DNA of 64,000 nt from JBEVOS01 sp044226655. GTDB taxonomy: Bacteria; Pseudomonadota; Alphaproteobacteria; Caulobacterales; Aquidulcibacteraceae. The notes under the pieces are model-generated. The model was given only the letters and a program-made list of their open reading frames with translations. It was not told the DNA's origin and did no database searches. Below are positions 52,571 through 60,072 of this stretch, in pieces (positions within the stretch are counted from its first letter, which is position 1; each line of letters opens with the position of its first letter). The translations under genes were made by a program, and so were the position numbers. The stretch covers positions 744,001 to 808,000 of the forward strand of contig JBGAGO010000001.1 in NCBI GenBank assembly GCA_044226655.1. Reading direction: 5' to 3'.

Positions 52571-53497
52571 TCAGCCCACCTTCTGCTCTTCCTTCTTCGG
52601 CGTTGGCGGCCGCAAGGTCATCGGCGTGTAGTTCGGGCTTAGCGCCGGCAGGCATTCGCCGAGAATTTGCGACGGGCTCCAGCCGCCGTCCTTGGTCTGC
52701 GTGTCGATCGGGCGCGGCTGGGAGAAGATCGAGATGTTGTCGCCGGAGGCGCCGAAGATCTGGCCATTGGTGTCCTTCGCCGCATCCGAACACAGCGCCA
52801 CCGCCAGCGCCGCCGGCTTTTCCGGCCCCATCTGCTGGCGCATCATTTCGCGGCGCTTGGCGTGTTCTTCATTGCGGATCGGCACGCTCTCCGTCATCCG
52901 CGTCCACGCGCCCGGCGCGATCACGTTGGAACGGATATTCTTGGTCGCGTTCTCCATCGCGATGATGCGCGACAGGCCCGCGATCCCCATTTTCGCCGCG
53001 CCGTAATTGGTCTGGCCGATATTGCCGATGAGGCCGCTGGTCGATGAGAACAGCACATAGGCCCCGCCATCCTGCTCGCGGAAATGATCGATGGTGGCGC
53101 GGCACACGTTGAATGTGCCCTTCAAATGCACTTCGATCACCGCGTCCCAATCGTCTTCGCTCATCTTGTGGAACATGCCGTCGCGCAAAATGCCGGCCGG
53201 GTTCACCACCGCGTGCAGGCCGCCGAATTTGGAGAGGCATTCGTCGCGCATGGCCTCGACGGCGGCGTAGCTCGTCACGCTTTCCGAATTCACGATCGCC
53301 TTGCCGCCGCCTTCCGTGATGAGGCGCGCGACTTCCTGCGCCGGCGATTCATCGCCCGCGTCGTCGCCCTTCATGCTGGCGCCGAGATCGTTGACCAGCA
53401 CTTTGGCGCCTTCGCGCGCCGCGATCAGGCAGACATCGCGGCCGATGCCGCGTCCGCCGCCGGTGACCAGCACGACTTTCCCATCGAGCACGCCCAT
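52571..53497 (-). CDS. SDR, (3R)-hydroxyacyl-CoA dehydrogenase-like (paralogue 1)
   Basis: 308 aa. The NAD(P) motif is VVLVTGGGRGIGRD, the catalytic Tyr-x3-Lys is in QTNYGAAKMG, and the usual NNAG loop reads NPAG in VVNPAGILRDGMFHKMSED. DLGASMKGDD and the C-terminal tail (about 270-308) resemble the SDR part of peroxisomal multifunctional enzyme type 2, which oxidises (3R)-hydroxyacyl-CoA. It is a close paralogue of the protein at 54743-55663. The upstream region shares a 14-base motif with the acyl-CoA dehydrogenase promoter. Confidence 0.88.
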   Translation of the reverse strand: MGVLDGKVVLVTGGGRGIGRDVCLIAAREGAKVLVNDLGASMKGDDAGDESPAQEVARLITEGGGKAIVNSESVTSYAAVEAMRDECLSKFGGLHAVVNPAGILRDGMFHKMSEDDWDAVIEVHLKGTFNVCRATIDHFREQDGGAYVLFSSTSGLIGNIGQTNYGAAKMGIAGLSRIIAMENATKNIRSNVIAPGAWTRMTESVPIRNEEHAKRREMMRQQMGPEKPAALAVALCSDAAKDTNGQIFGASGDNISIFSQPRPIDTQTKDGGWSPSQILGECLPALSPNYTPMTLRPPTPKKEEQKVG

Positions 53498-53519
53498 GAC
53501 GCTCTCCCTGTCTTTTTTG

Positions 53520-53564
53520 AATTCTTGGTATGGGGAGTGTCCGCCCCCGGGCGCGCTGCGTCAA
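53520..53564 (-). promoter_or_regulatory. Promoter with shared CCATACCAAGAATT motif
   Basis: On the minus strand TTGACG (53564-53559) is followed 25 bp later by CCATACCAAGAATT (53533-53520) and then an A-rich tract, 22 bp before the SDR start. The ACAD promoter at 4575-4623 has TTGACC and the same 14 bases 29 bp later. A common operator for lipid metabolism is possible. Confidence 0.4.
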
Positions 53565-53570
53565 TCGCCG

Positions 53571-53939
53571 TTACGGCGCGCGTGAAAAACGCAGCAGCTC
53601 GCGTCCCTCCGCATCGCGGAGAGAAAGTTCGGCGCCGTCCGCCTGCACGGCGGCGACTTGGCCAAGCTTTGCGAGATAGTCCTGCTCGATCTGCATGCGG
53701 CCTTCGCAGAACATGCGCGTCGCGCCGATGCCGGTCAGCGAAACATGGCCGTCCGCGCGCGTCACGGTCGCGAAGAAGCGATTGCATCCCGCAAAGCCCG
53801 AGGCGCGATCGCCTTCGAGCGCGATCGTCGGTTTCACGGCCTCGGCGCTGATCAGGGTCCATTCGCCGCTGGGCAGCGTGGCCGGCGTCGCGCAGGCGGC
53901 GAGCAGGGCGATGGAGAGGAGGGCGAACAAGCGAAGCAT
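53571..53939 (-). CDS. META-domain lipoprotein
   Basis: 122 aa. The signal peptide ends in LLAACA, with the lipobox cysteine at about residue 16. The mature part shows GEWTLISAEAV, a GFAGCNRFFATVTR block and GATRMFCEGRMQIEQDYLAKL, the pattern of META/HslJ domain proteins, with the CN and C residues conserved. HslJ-like proteins are envelope proteins linked to stress or antibiotic tolerance. It lies between SDR genes on the same strand; no functional link is known. Confidence 0.88.
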   Translation of the reverse strand: MLRLFALLSIALLAACATPATLPSGEWTLISAEAVKPTIALEGDRASGFAGCNRFFATVTRADGHVSLTGIGATRMFCEGRMQIEQDYLAKLGQVAAVQADGAELSLRDAEGRELLRFSRAP

Positions 53940-53971
53940 GGCTGTTGCTCCAGTGAGCGCGCGGTCGCGCT

Positions 53972-54727
53972 TTATCGCATGCCCGTCGGCATGCCGCCAT
54001 CAACGACGAGCGTCTGACCCGTCACCGAATCCGCGCGGCAGAAGGTGACGACCTGGTCGGCGATATCGTCCGGGCTGCCGGTGCGGCCGAGCACCGCCTG
54101 CGCCCGTGCGCCGCGCCGCACCTCATCCGGCAGGCGATCGGCCATGCGCGTGTTCTCCACGAGGCCCGGCGCGATGCAATTGACGCTGACCTCCGGCGCT
54201 AAGGCGACCGCCAGGCAATGCGTGAGATGGATCAGCCCAGCCTTGCTCGACGCATAGGCGATGCTCGATCCGCCAGGCGAGAGCCCCGCCACAGACGCGA
54301 TGTTCACAATCCGCCCGGCGCCATGTCGCTTCAGCTCCGGCGCCAAAGCGCGCGCCAGCAGAAACGGTCCGCGCAGATTGGTTTCGAGCACGCGGTCCCA
54401 AATCTCCGCCGTCAGCGCATCGAGATCAGGGAAGCGAATGCCGATATTCCAAGCTGCGTTGTTGATCAGGATATCGAGCCGCCCGAGCTCCGCTGGAACC
54501 TGCTTGGCGCAGACGGCGATCGAGGCTTCGTCACGCTGATCGAGTTGAAACGCGAAGCTCTTGCGCCCGAGCGCACGCACAGCCTCAACCGTCGCCGCCG
54601 CGCGCTCTTCGCTGCCGACATAGGTCACCGCCACATCTGCGCCGGCCTTGGCCAGCGCCTTGGCGATCGCCGCGCCGATATCGCCCGATCCGCCGGTGAC
54701 CAGCGCCGTTTTGCCCTGAAGCTCCAT
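53972..54727 (-). CDS. SDR oxidoreductase (FabG-like)
   Basis: 251 aa. The cofactor motif ALVTGGSGDIGAAIA, NNAAW in the NNAG position, the active-site Ser in NIASVAGLSP and Tyr-x3-Lys in YASSKAGLIHL are all present. The C-terminal VTGQTLVVDGGMPTG is typical of the classical family. A 3-oxoacyl-ACP/CoA reductase-type reaction is plausible but not proven. The start lies 15 bp after the stop of the upstream SDR gene, so they should be co-transcribed. Confidence 0.9.
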   Translation of the reverse strand: MELQGKTALVTGGSGDIGAAIAKALAKAGADVAVTYVGSEERAAATVEAVRALGRKSFAFQLDQRDEASIAVCAKQVPAELGRLDILINNAAWNIGIRFPDLDALTAEIWDRVLETNLRGPFLLARALAPELKRHGAGRIVNIASVAGLSPGGSSIAYASSKAGLIHLTHCLAVALAPEVSVNCIAPGLVENTRMADRLPDEVRRGARAQAVLGRTGSPDDIADQVVTFCRADSVTGQTLVVDGGMPTGMR

Positions 54728-54742
54728 GCTGCGCCTCCCGCC

Positions 54743-55663
54743 TCAAACGGGCTCGTAGGGAAACACGCTCGCGCTCGCGCCCAGGCTGAAGAAATTGTTC
54801 TTCATCGCCGGCAGCGCCGCCTCGATGATCGATTCTGGTGACCAGCCGTCCAATTCCGCCACCTGGCGCACGGGGCGGGGCTGATCGAACAGGATGATCT
54901 CATTGCCGCGCACGGCGAAGATCTGCCCGCTGGTTTCCTTCGCGCCCTCGGAGCACAAAGCCGCCGCCAGCTGCGCGACCTGATCGGCGCGCATCTTGCG
55001 CCGCATCCGCTCCACGCGCTGCGCGCTCGCCTCGTCCTTCACTGGAATCGTGTCGATCATGCGCGTCCAGGCGAACGGCGCGATGATGTTGGAGCGCACA
55101 TTCTTCGCCGCGCCCTCCATCGCGATGATACGCGACAGGCCCATGATGCCGAGCTTCGCCGCCGCGTAATTCGCCTGCCCGATATTGCCGATCAGCCCGC
55201 TCGTGGACGTGAACAGCACATAGGCGCCGTCCTGCTGCTCCCGGAAAAGTTCGACCGTGGCGCGCGTGACATTGAAGCTGCCGTGCAAATGCACGTCGAT
55301 CACGGCCTTCCAGTCTTCCCAGCTCATCTTGTGGAACATGCCGTCGCGCAGAATGCCGGCCGGATTGATCACGGCGTGCAGGCCGCCGAATTCCTTCAGC
55401 GCCTGTTCGCGCATGCCTTCTACGGCGGCATAATCGGTCACACTGTCGGAATTGGAGATCGCCTTGCCGCCGCCGGCGCGGATTTCTGCGGCGACTGTCT
55501 CAGCCGGGCCGGCCGAACCCGCATCGTCCTTGCCCGAAACGCTGCCGCCCAGATCGTTGACGACGATCTTCGCGCCCGCCTTGGCGCAGGCCAGCGCGCA
55601 TTCCTTGCCGATGCCATTGCCGCCGCCCGTGATCAGCACCACGCGCCCGTCCAACACGCCCAT
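54743..55663 (-). CDS. SDR, (3R)-hydroxyacyl-CoA dehydrogenase-like (paralogue 2)
   Basis: 306 aa from the ATG of MGVLDGRVV; two extra codons upstream with a TTG are possible. VVLITGGGNGIGKE, VVNDLGGSVSGKD, the NPAG loop in VINPAGILRDGMFHK and the catalytic QANYAAAKLG follow in order. It is clearly paralogous to the protein at 52571-53497 over the whole length, including the tail. Probably another acyl-CoA-chain hydroxy-dehydrogenase of the MFE-2 type. The first gene of the pair with the FabG-like SDR downstream. Confidence 0.88.
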   Translation of the reverse strand: MGVLDGRVVLITGGGNGIGKECALACAKAGAKIVVNDLGGSVSGKDDAGSAGPAETVAAEIRAGGGKAISNSDSVTDYAAVEGMREQALKEFGGLHAVINPAGILRDGMFHKMSWEDWKAVIDVHLHGSFNVTRATVELFREQQDGAYVLFTSTSGLIGNIGQANYAAAKLGIMGLSRIIAMEGAAKNVRSNIIAPFAWTRMIDTIPVKDEASAQRVERMRRKMRADQVAQLAAALCSEGAKETSGQIFAVRGNEIILFDQPRPVRQVAELDGWSPESIIEAALPAMKNNFFSLGASASVFPYEPV

Positions 55664-55833
55664 TCGCAACGCTCCTCGTTTGTCGGCGCGGAGCTAAGCG
55701 CGGGGCGCGCGAAATGCCAAGTTGGAAAAGGTTTCATCGCCCGCTCGCGCCCGGTGACCCGCGTCACGGCGGCCCCGCGACGCGCGCCCTAAGGTCGCAT
55801 CATCGCAAACGCGATGAGCCAAGGAGCCATGAA

Positions 55834-55938
55834 ATGCAAAACTCGATGTTCGCCCGGATCGCCTACGTCCTTCTCGCCGCCGCGATCTTCGCGCCGATCG
55901 CGATCGCCACGATGGGTCAGGCCGCTCAGATCGTTTGA
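55834..55938 (+). CDS. Predicted 34-aa membrane miniprotein
   Basis: 34 aa, MQNSMFARIAYVLLAAAIFA... with one hydrophobic helix at about residues 8-26 (IAYVLLAAAIFAPIAIATM) and a short polar C terminus (GQAAQIV). AAGGAG about 12 bp upstream of the ATG is a good ribosome site. Just before it, CATCGC and GCGATG form a small hairpin. A strong terminator follows. Nothing else explains the ribosome site plus terminator, which supports a real small gene; the function is unknown. Confidence 0.55.
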   Translation: MQNSMFARIAYVLLAAAIFAPIAIATMGQAAQIV

Positions 55939-55965
55939 GCCGAACGAAAAACTGAGCCTAGCCTG

Positions 55966-55989
55966 AGGGCCCGCAGAAATGCGGGCCCT
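55966..55989. terminator. Terminator between the miniprotein and the MFS gene
   Basis: A 9-bp stem AGGGCCCGC pairs with GCGGGCCCT around AGAAAT, 27 bp after the miniprotein stop. The opposing MFS gene ends 14 bp beyond, so the hairpin can serve both. The plus-strand tail (TCGCTTGTCC) is only moderately U-rich. Confidence 0.75.
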
Positions 55990-56002
55990 TCGCTTGTCCG
56001 GC

Positions 56003-57250
56003 CTACTCAAGCTTGTCGGCGTTCCAGAGCGCGGGGAAGAGTTTGATCCAAATCCCGGTCACGGCCAGCGCGCCCACGCCGCCGAAGATCGCCGCGCCCA
56101 CCGGGCCAAGAAACCGCGCCACGACGCCGCTCTCGAATTCGCCGAGTTCGTTAGAGGCCCCGATGAATAGCGTCGAGACTGCCGCGACCCGCCCGCGCAT
56201 CGGATCGGGCGTCACCAGCTGCACCAGCGTCTGCCGCACGAACACGGACAGCATGTCGGCCCCGCCCAGGATCGCCAGCAGACCGACGGAGAGCCAGAGC
56301 ACGTGCGAAATCCCGAACCCGATCGTCGCCAGCGCGAACACGGCGACGCCCGCGAACATGATGCGCCCCGCGCGCTGGCGGATGGGATTGGCCGCGAGAT
56401 AGAGCGCCACGGCCGTAGCGCCGATCGCCGGCGCCGCGCGCAGAATGCCGAAGCCTTCCGGTCCCGCATGCAGCACGTCGCGCGCGAAGGCGGGCAGCAG
56501 CGCCGTCGCGCCGCCCAGCAGCACGGCGAAGAGATCGAGCGAGATCGCCCCGAACACGATCTTGTTGGTCCAGACGTAGGCCAGCCCTTCCTTCATCAGC
56601 TGCCAGCGCGAGCCGGGGTTCACGACCGGCTTGGTGTTGGCGCGGATGAAGAAGATGCACAGCCACGAGGCCGCGTAGAGCGCGAACGCAGCCGAAAACG
56701 CCAGCGTCGCCGAGATGGAAACGAGGATCCCGCCCAAAGCCGGGCCGACGATCGCGGAGGTCTGCCAGGCCAGCGAATTCCACGCGATGGCGCGCGGCAG
56801 CATTTCGCGCGTCACCAGCATCGGCCCAAGCGCCGTATTAGCCGGCGCGAAAAACACCCGCGTGCAGCCGAACAACGCCGCCACGCCCAGCAGCAGCGGC
56901 ACATTGCCGATATGGAAATAGGCGATGGCGATCAGTGCGGCGACGGTGGCCATCTCGCCCGCCAGGCACGCCAGCAGCACCCCGCGGCGGTCATGCCGGT
57001 CGGCGGTCTCGCCAGCCGGCAAGGTCAGCAGCAGCACCGGCAGAAAAGAGGCGAGGCCCACCATGCCGAGCACCAGGCTCGCCTGCGGCACATCCATGGT
57101 CTGGCGCGCCACGGCATAGACCTGCCAGCCCAGCGCCACGCTCTGCACCAGTCCGCCCATGCCGCCGGTCCAGCGCGCGCCCCAGAACAACATGTAGTCA
57201 CGCTGGCGCAGCAGGGCGAAGGCGGAGGAGGGCGCGGGAACGTCTGTCAC
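56003..57250 (-). CDS. MFS exporter, EntS-like
   Basis: 415 aa from a GTG at 57250 (a TTG at 57292 would add 14 residues). Twelve membrane segments; the first part is FWGARWTGGMGGLVQSVALGW and motif A-like ETADRHDRRGVL lies between helices 2 and 3. The later RQTLVQLVTPDPMRGRVAA is typical of the enterobactin-exporter/DHA3 group. It likely exports drugs or metabolites; the substrate is not known. Divergent from the GNAT gene. Confidence 0.87.
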   Translation of the reverse strand: MTDVPAPSSAFALLRQRDYMLFWGARWTGGMGGLVQSVALGWQVYAVARQTMDVPQASLVLGMVGLASFLPVLLLTLPAGETADRHDRRGVLLACLAGEMATVAALIAIAYFHIGNVPLLLGVAALFGCTRVFFAPANTALGPMLVTREMLPRAIAWNSLAWQTSAIVGPALGGILVSISATLAFSAAFALYAASWLCIFFIRANTKPVVNPGSRWQLMKEGLAYVWTNKIVFGAISLDLFAVLLGGATALLPAFARDVLHAGPEGFGILRAAPAIGATAVALYLAANPIRQRAGRIMFAGVAVFALATIGFGISHVLWLSVGLLAILGGADMLSVFVRQTLVQLVTPDPMRGRVAAVSTLFIGASNELGEFESGVVARFLGPVGAAIFGGVGALAVTGIWIKLFPALWNADKLE

Positions 57251-57379
57251 GAGAGGAGCGCCTCTGTGCCACGCGCCCGCCCGCTCGCGCAAACCTTCGC
57301 CGTGTGCGGTTTATGACGCAGCCGCCGTCGCAGACCCGCGATTGATTTCCGATCCGGCGCGCCTTAGCCGGACGCGCCG

Positions 57380-57886
57380 ATGTCCATCACCTATGTCCCG
57401 GAAGCGCCGGCGCAGGCCGAAGCCATCGAAGGCGTGCTCGACCGCGCCTTCGGCCCCGGCCGCTTCGCCAAGACCAGCGAGCGCGTGCGCGAGCGCGGCG
57501 CGGTGTTCGAGCCTGGCCTGTCGCGCGTCGCGCTCGATGATGGAAAAGTCGTCGGCTGCTGCCGCATCTGGAGCGTGCGCGCCGACGGCCCCTCGCTCTT
57601 TCTCGGCCCGCTGGCGGTGGAGCCCGACGCGCAGCATGGCGGCGTCGGCGCGCAGCTGGTGCGCGCGTGCATCGCCGCGGCCCGCGCGGCAGGCGCGCCC
57701 GCCATCCTCACGATCGGCCGCGCGGCCTTCTTCCGCCCGCTCGGCTTCGCGCTGGTGCCCGAAGGCCGCATCGTCATGCCCGGCCCAGTGGATTACGCGC
57801 GCTTTCAATGGCTGGGCTTCAGTGCGGGCGCGCTCGATCAATTGAAAGGCGCGGTCAGCGCGCCTCTCGCCGCCAACCCAGCATAA
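57380..57886 (+). CDS. GNAT-family N-acetyltransferase
   Basis: 168 aa. The acetyl-CoA motif is LAVEPDAQHGGVGAQLVRAC, with Q-x2-G-x-G for the pyrophosphate, and the fold's last strand is FFRPLGFALVPEGR. It resembles YhbS-type acetyltransferases, whose targets are small amines or protein N termini. The 3' end overlaps the opposing operon gene by 32 bp. The acceptor substrate is unknown. Confidence 0.9.
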   Translation: MSITYVPEAPAQAEAIEGVLDRAFGPGRFAKTSERVRERGAVFEPGLSRVALDDGKVVGCCRIWSVRADGPSLFLGPLAVEPDAQHGGVGAQLVRACIAAARAAGAPAILTIGRAAFFRPLGFALVPEGRIVMPGPVDYARFQWLGFSAGALDQLKGAVSAPLAANPA

Positions 57887-59900
57887 GCAGCGCCAGCCCC
57901 GCGAACGCCCAGGCCCAGCCAGGGCCGAATGGTTCCGCCTGCGCCGCGCGCACGACATAGGCCTGATTGCGCCGCAGCCCGATCCAGCCATCGCCGCTCA
58001 TCCGCGCGCCGCTGTCGACACGCCGGATCTGCGGCAAGCGCGCGGCGTCCTCGCCCGTCATCTCCACGCCGCCGCCGCTCGCCTCCACCATCGGGCGCAG
58101 CAGATCGGGATTGGCCTCAAGCGCGGCGGCTTCCCGCGGATTGAGCGGTCCGCGTGCGGCGAACGCGGCGAGATTGCCGGAATGCGCTTCGAACAGGCCT
58201 TGCTCCTGTGTCGCCAATGCGCCGCGGAAGACGCCGGGCTGCGTCTGGCTCAGCGTCACTTGCGCGCTCGCGCCGCTCGGCGTCGTCACCGCCACCGGCC
58301 CCGGCGCATCGCCCAGCGTGGAGCGTTCCACGCTCAAGCCCTGATCTGTCGTCTCAAGCGAAAGCCGCTCATCTTCGAGCTCAGGCTCCTGCATCAGCCA
58401 ATGCGACAGGCGGCGCAGCAATTCGCCATAGGGCCCGCCGCCTTCATAGCCGCGCGCCCACAGCCAGGCTTGATCGCTCCAGAGCTGCGCGACGCGTCCG
58501 CGCCCCGCGCGGTCGAGCACGAGCAGGGGCCGCCCGCCGGCGCCTGAGAGCACGGTCTGTCCGCCGCTGGCGCGCGCCTCGATCTGGCGCGTCCACGGCC
58601 CCCAATGCGCGGGATCGGGCAGGCCACGCACAACCGGATGGCGCAAGCCGAGCGCCGTCGGCGCCGGGCGATAGCGCTCTTCGACTACGCGCCCTGTCGG
58701 CTGCGATGGCAGGATGGCGGCGAGCGGCGTGCGGAAAATGCTGTCCTCGGTCGCGTCCCACGGCCCCGCCGCGATCAAGAGCGCGCCGCCTTGCTCCACG
58801 CGCCGTGCGATATTGTCGAAATAGAACGGCATCAGAATGTCACGCCGGCGATAGCGGTCGAAGATGATGAGATCGAATTCGCCGAGCCGATCGACGAACA
58901 ATTCCTGCGTCGGGAACGGGATCAGCGCCAATTCGTCCAGCGGCGTGAAATCCTGCTTCTCCGGTGGCCGCAAAATCGTGAAATGCACGAGATCGACCGA
59001 AGGATCGCTCTTCAACAGATTGCGCCACACGCGCGCGCCCGCATGCGGCTCGCCGGTGATCAGCAGCACGCGCAGCCGATCGCGCACGCCGACCGCGGAG
59101 AAGGCCGCGCGGTTGTTCGCGAGCGTGATTTCCCGCGGCCCGCGTTCGGCCTCGACCACCACCATGTTCGGCCCGCGCTTGGGCATGCGGATATCGAGAT
59201 CGAACGGCCGCTCGGCCTGCACCGAAGCGCGCGCCACCTCCGCGCCGTCGATCGTCACGCGGACATTCACCGCCGTATCGCGTTGCGGATCGTGCACGAT
59301 CGCGCGCACGCGCATGGCTTCGCCGACGATGCCGAAGGTGGGCGCCGCAAGCAGCTCCAATTGCCGATCGCCCCGGCCGGGATCGCCCACGATCAGCGCA
59401 TGCACGGGCGCGCCGCCGGCGAAGCGCCGCGGATCGCTCGGCGCATCCGCGATCTGGCCGTCTGTGACGAGGATCGCGCCCGAGAGCCGCGCGCGATCCA
59501 AATCGGCCAGCGCGTCATCGAGCGCGCCCACCAGCATCGTGCCATCAGCTCCGCCGCGCGCCTGGCGCACGCGCACTTCGAGCCCTTGTTCGCGCGAAAG
59601 CTCCGCCGCGATCCGCTCGCCCGCGCGCCGCGCCGCATCCAGCCGGCCGGACAGCGCCAGGCTCTCGCTCTGATCGACCAGCACCAGCGCGACATCGTTC
59701 GCGGACTCGCGGCGCTCACGCACCCATTGCGGCTGCGCCAATCCGATCAGGATCAGAATAAGGCCAAGCGCGCGCGTGATCGGCGCCCCGCCGCGCCGCC
59801 ACGTGTAAACGCCAAGCGCCGCCGCGCCCAACACGCCAAGCGCAATAATCACGCCCCAGGGAAGCGCAGGGTCCCAGCCAAGACGCAGCGCGGGAATCAT
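57855..59900 (-). CDS. Membrane protein with amidotransferase/VWA-like domain
   Basis: 681 aa. Two N-terminal helices (about 16-34 and 43-58) are followed by VALVLVDQSESL, which resembles the D-x-S-x-S start of a von Willebrand factor A domain. The middle has DRLRVLLITGEPHAG and LIIFDRYRRRD (class-I amidotransferase-like fold without a catalytic Cys seen). A last helix is at about 652-674. Paired with DUF4159, DUF58 and MoxR genes, it belongs to the Bat/MoxR-type cluster, which is linked to envelope stress or enzyme maturation. Confidence 0.75.
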   Translation of the reverse strand: MIPALRLGWDPALPWGVIIALGVLGAAALGVYTWRRGGAPITRALGLILILIGLAQPQWVRERRESANDVALVLVDQSESLALSGRLDAARRAGERIAAELSREQGLEVRVRQARGGADGTMLVGALDDALADLDRARLSGAILVTDGQIADAPSDPRRFAGGAPVHALIVGDPGRGDRQLELLAAPTFGIVGEAMRVRAIVHDPQRDTAVNVRVTIDGAEVARASVQAERPFDLDIRMPKRGPNMVVVEAERGPREITLANNRAAFSAVGVRDRLRVLLITGEPHAGARVWRNLLKSDPSVDLVHFTILRPPEKQDFTPLDELALIPFPTQELFVDRLGEFDLIIFDRYRRRDILMPFYFDNIARRVEQGGALLIAAGPWDATEDSIFRTPLAAILPSQPTGRVVEERYRPAPTALGLRHPVVRGLPDPAHWGPWTRQIEARASGGQTVLSGAGGRPLLVLDRAGRGRVAQLWSDQAWLWARGYEGGGPYGELLRRLSHWLMQEPELEDERLSLETTDQGLSVERSTLGDAPGPVAVTTPSGASAQVTLSQTQPGVFRGALATQEQGLFEAHSGNLAAFAARGPLNPREAAALEANPDLLRPMVEASGGGVEMTGEDAARLPQIRRVDSGARMSGDGWIGLRRNQAYVVRAAQAEPFGPGWAWAFAGLALLMLGWRREAR

Positions 59901-59929
59901 GAATCACCGTTCGGCATGCGCCGACGCCG

Positions 59930-60060
59930 TCCTTCCCCGCGCGGGGAAGGTGGCGCTGCGAAGCAGCGACGGATGGGGCGGCGGCGCGACGCGCGTAATG
60001 TTTCCGCCCCCTCAGTCAGCGCTGCGCGCTGACAGCTCCCCCTCGCGGGGGAGCACGGCG
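59930..60060. repeat. Four-hairpin intergenic repeat, copy B
   Basis: Hairpins in the same order as in copy A (1982-2118): 59931-59950 (CCTTCCCC), 59954-59968 (CGCTGC with GAA loop), 60016-60032 (TCAGCGC) and 60035-60054 (GCTCCCCC). CCCCCTCAG and CAGCTCC flank the third hairpin in both copies. It separates the DUF4159 gene from the next gene of the same operon. Confidence 0.8.
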
Positions 60061-60072
60061 CACGCCTAAGAT

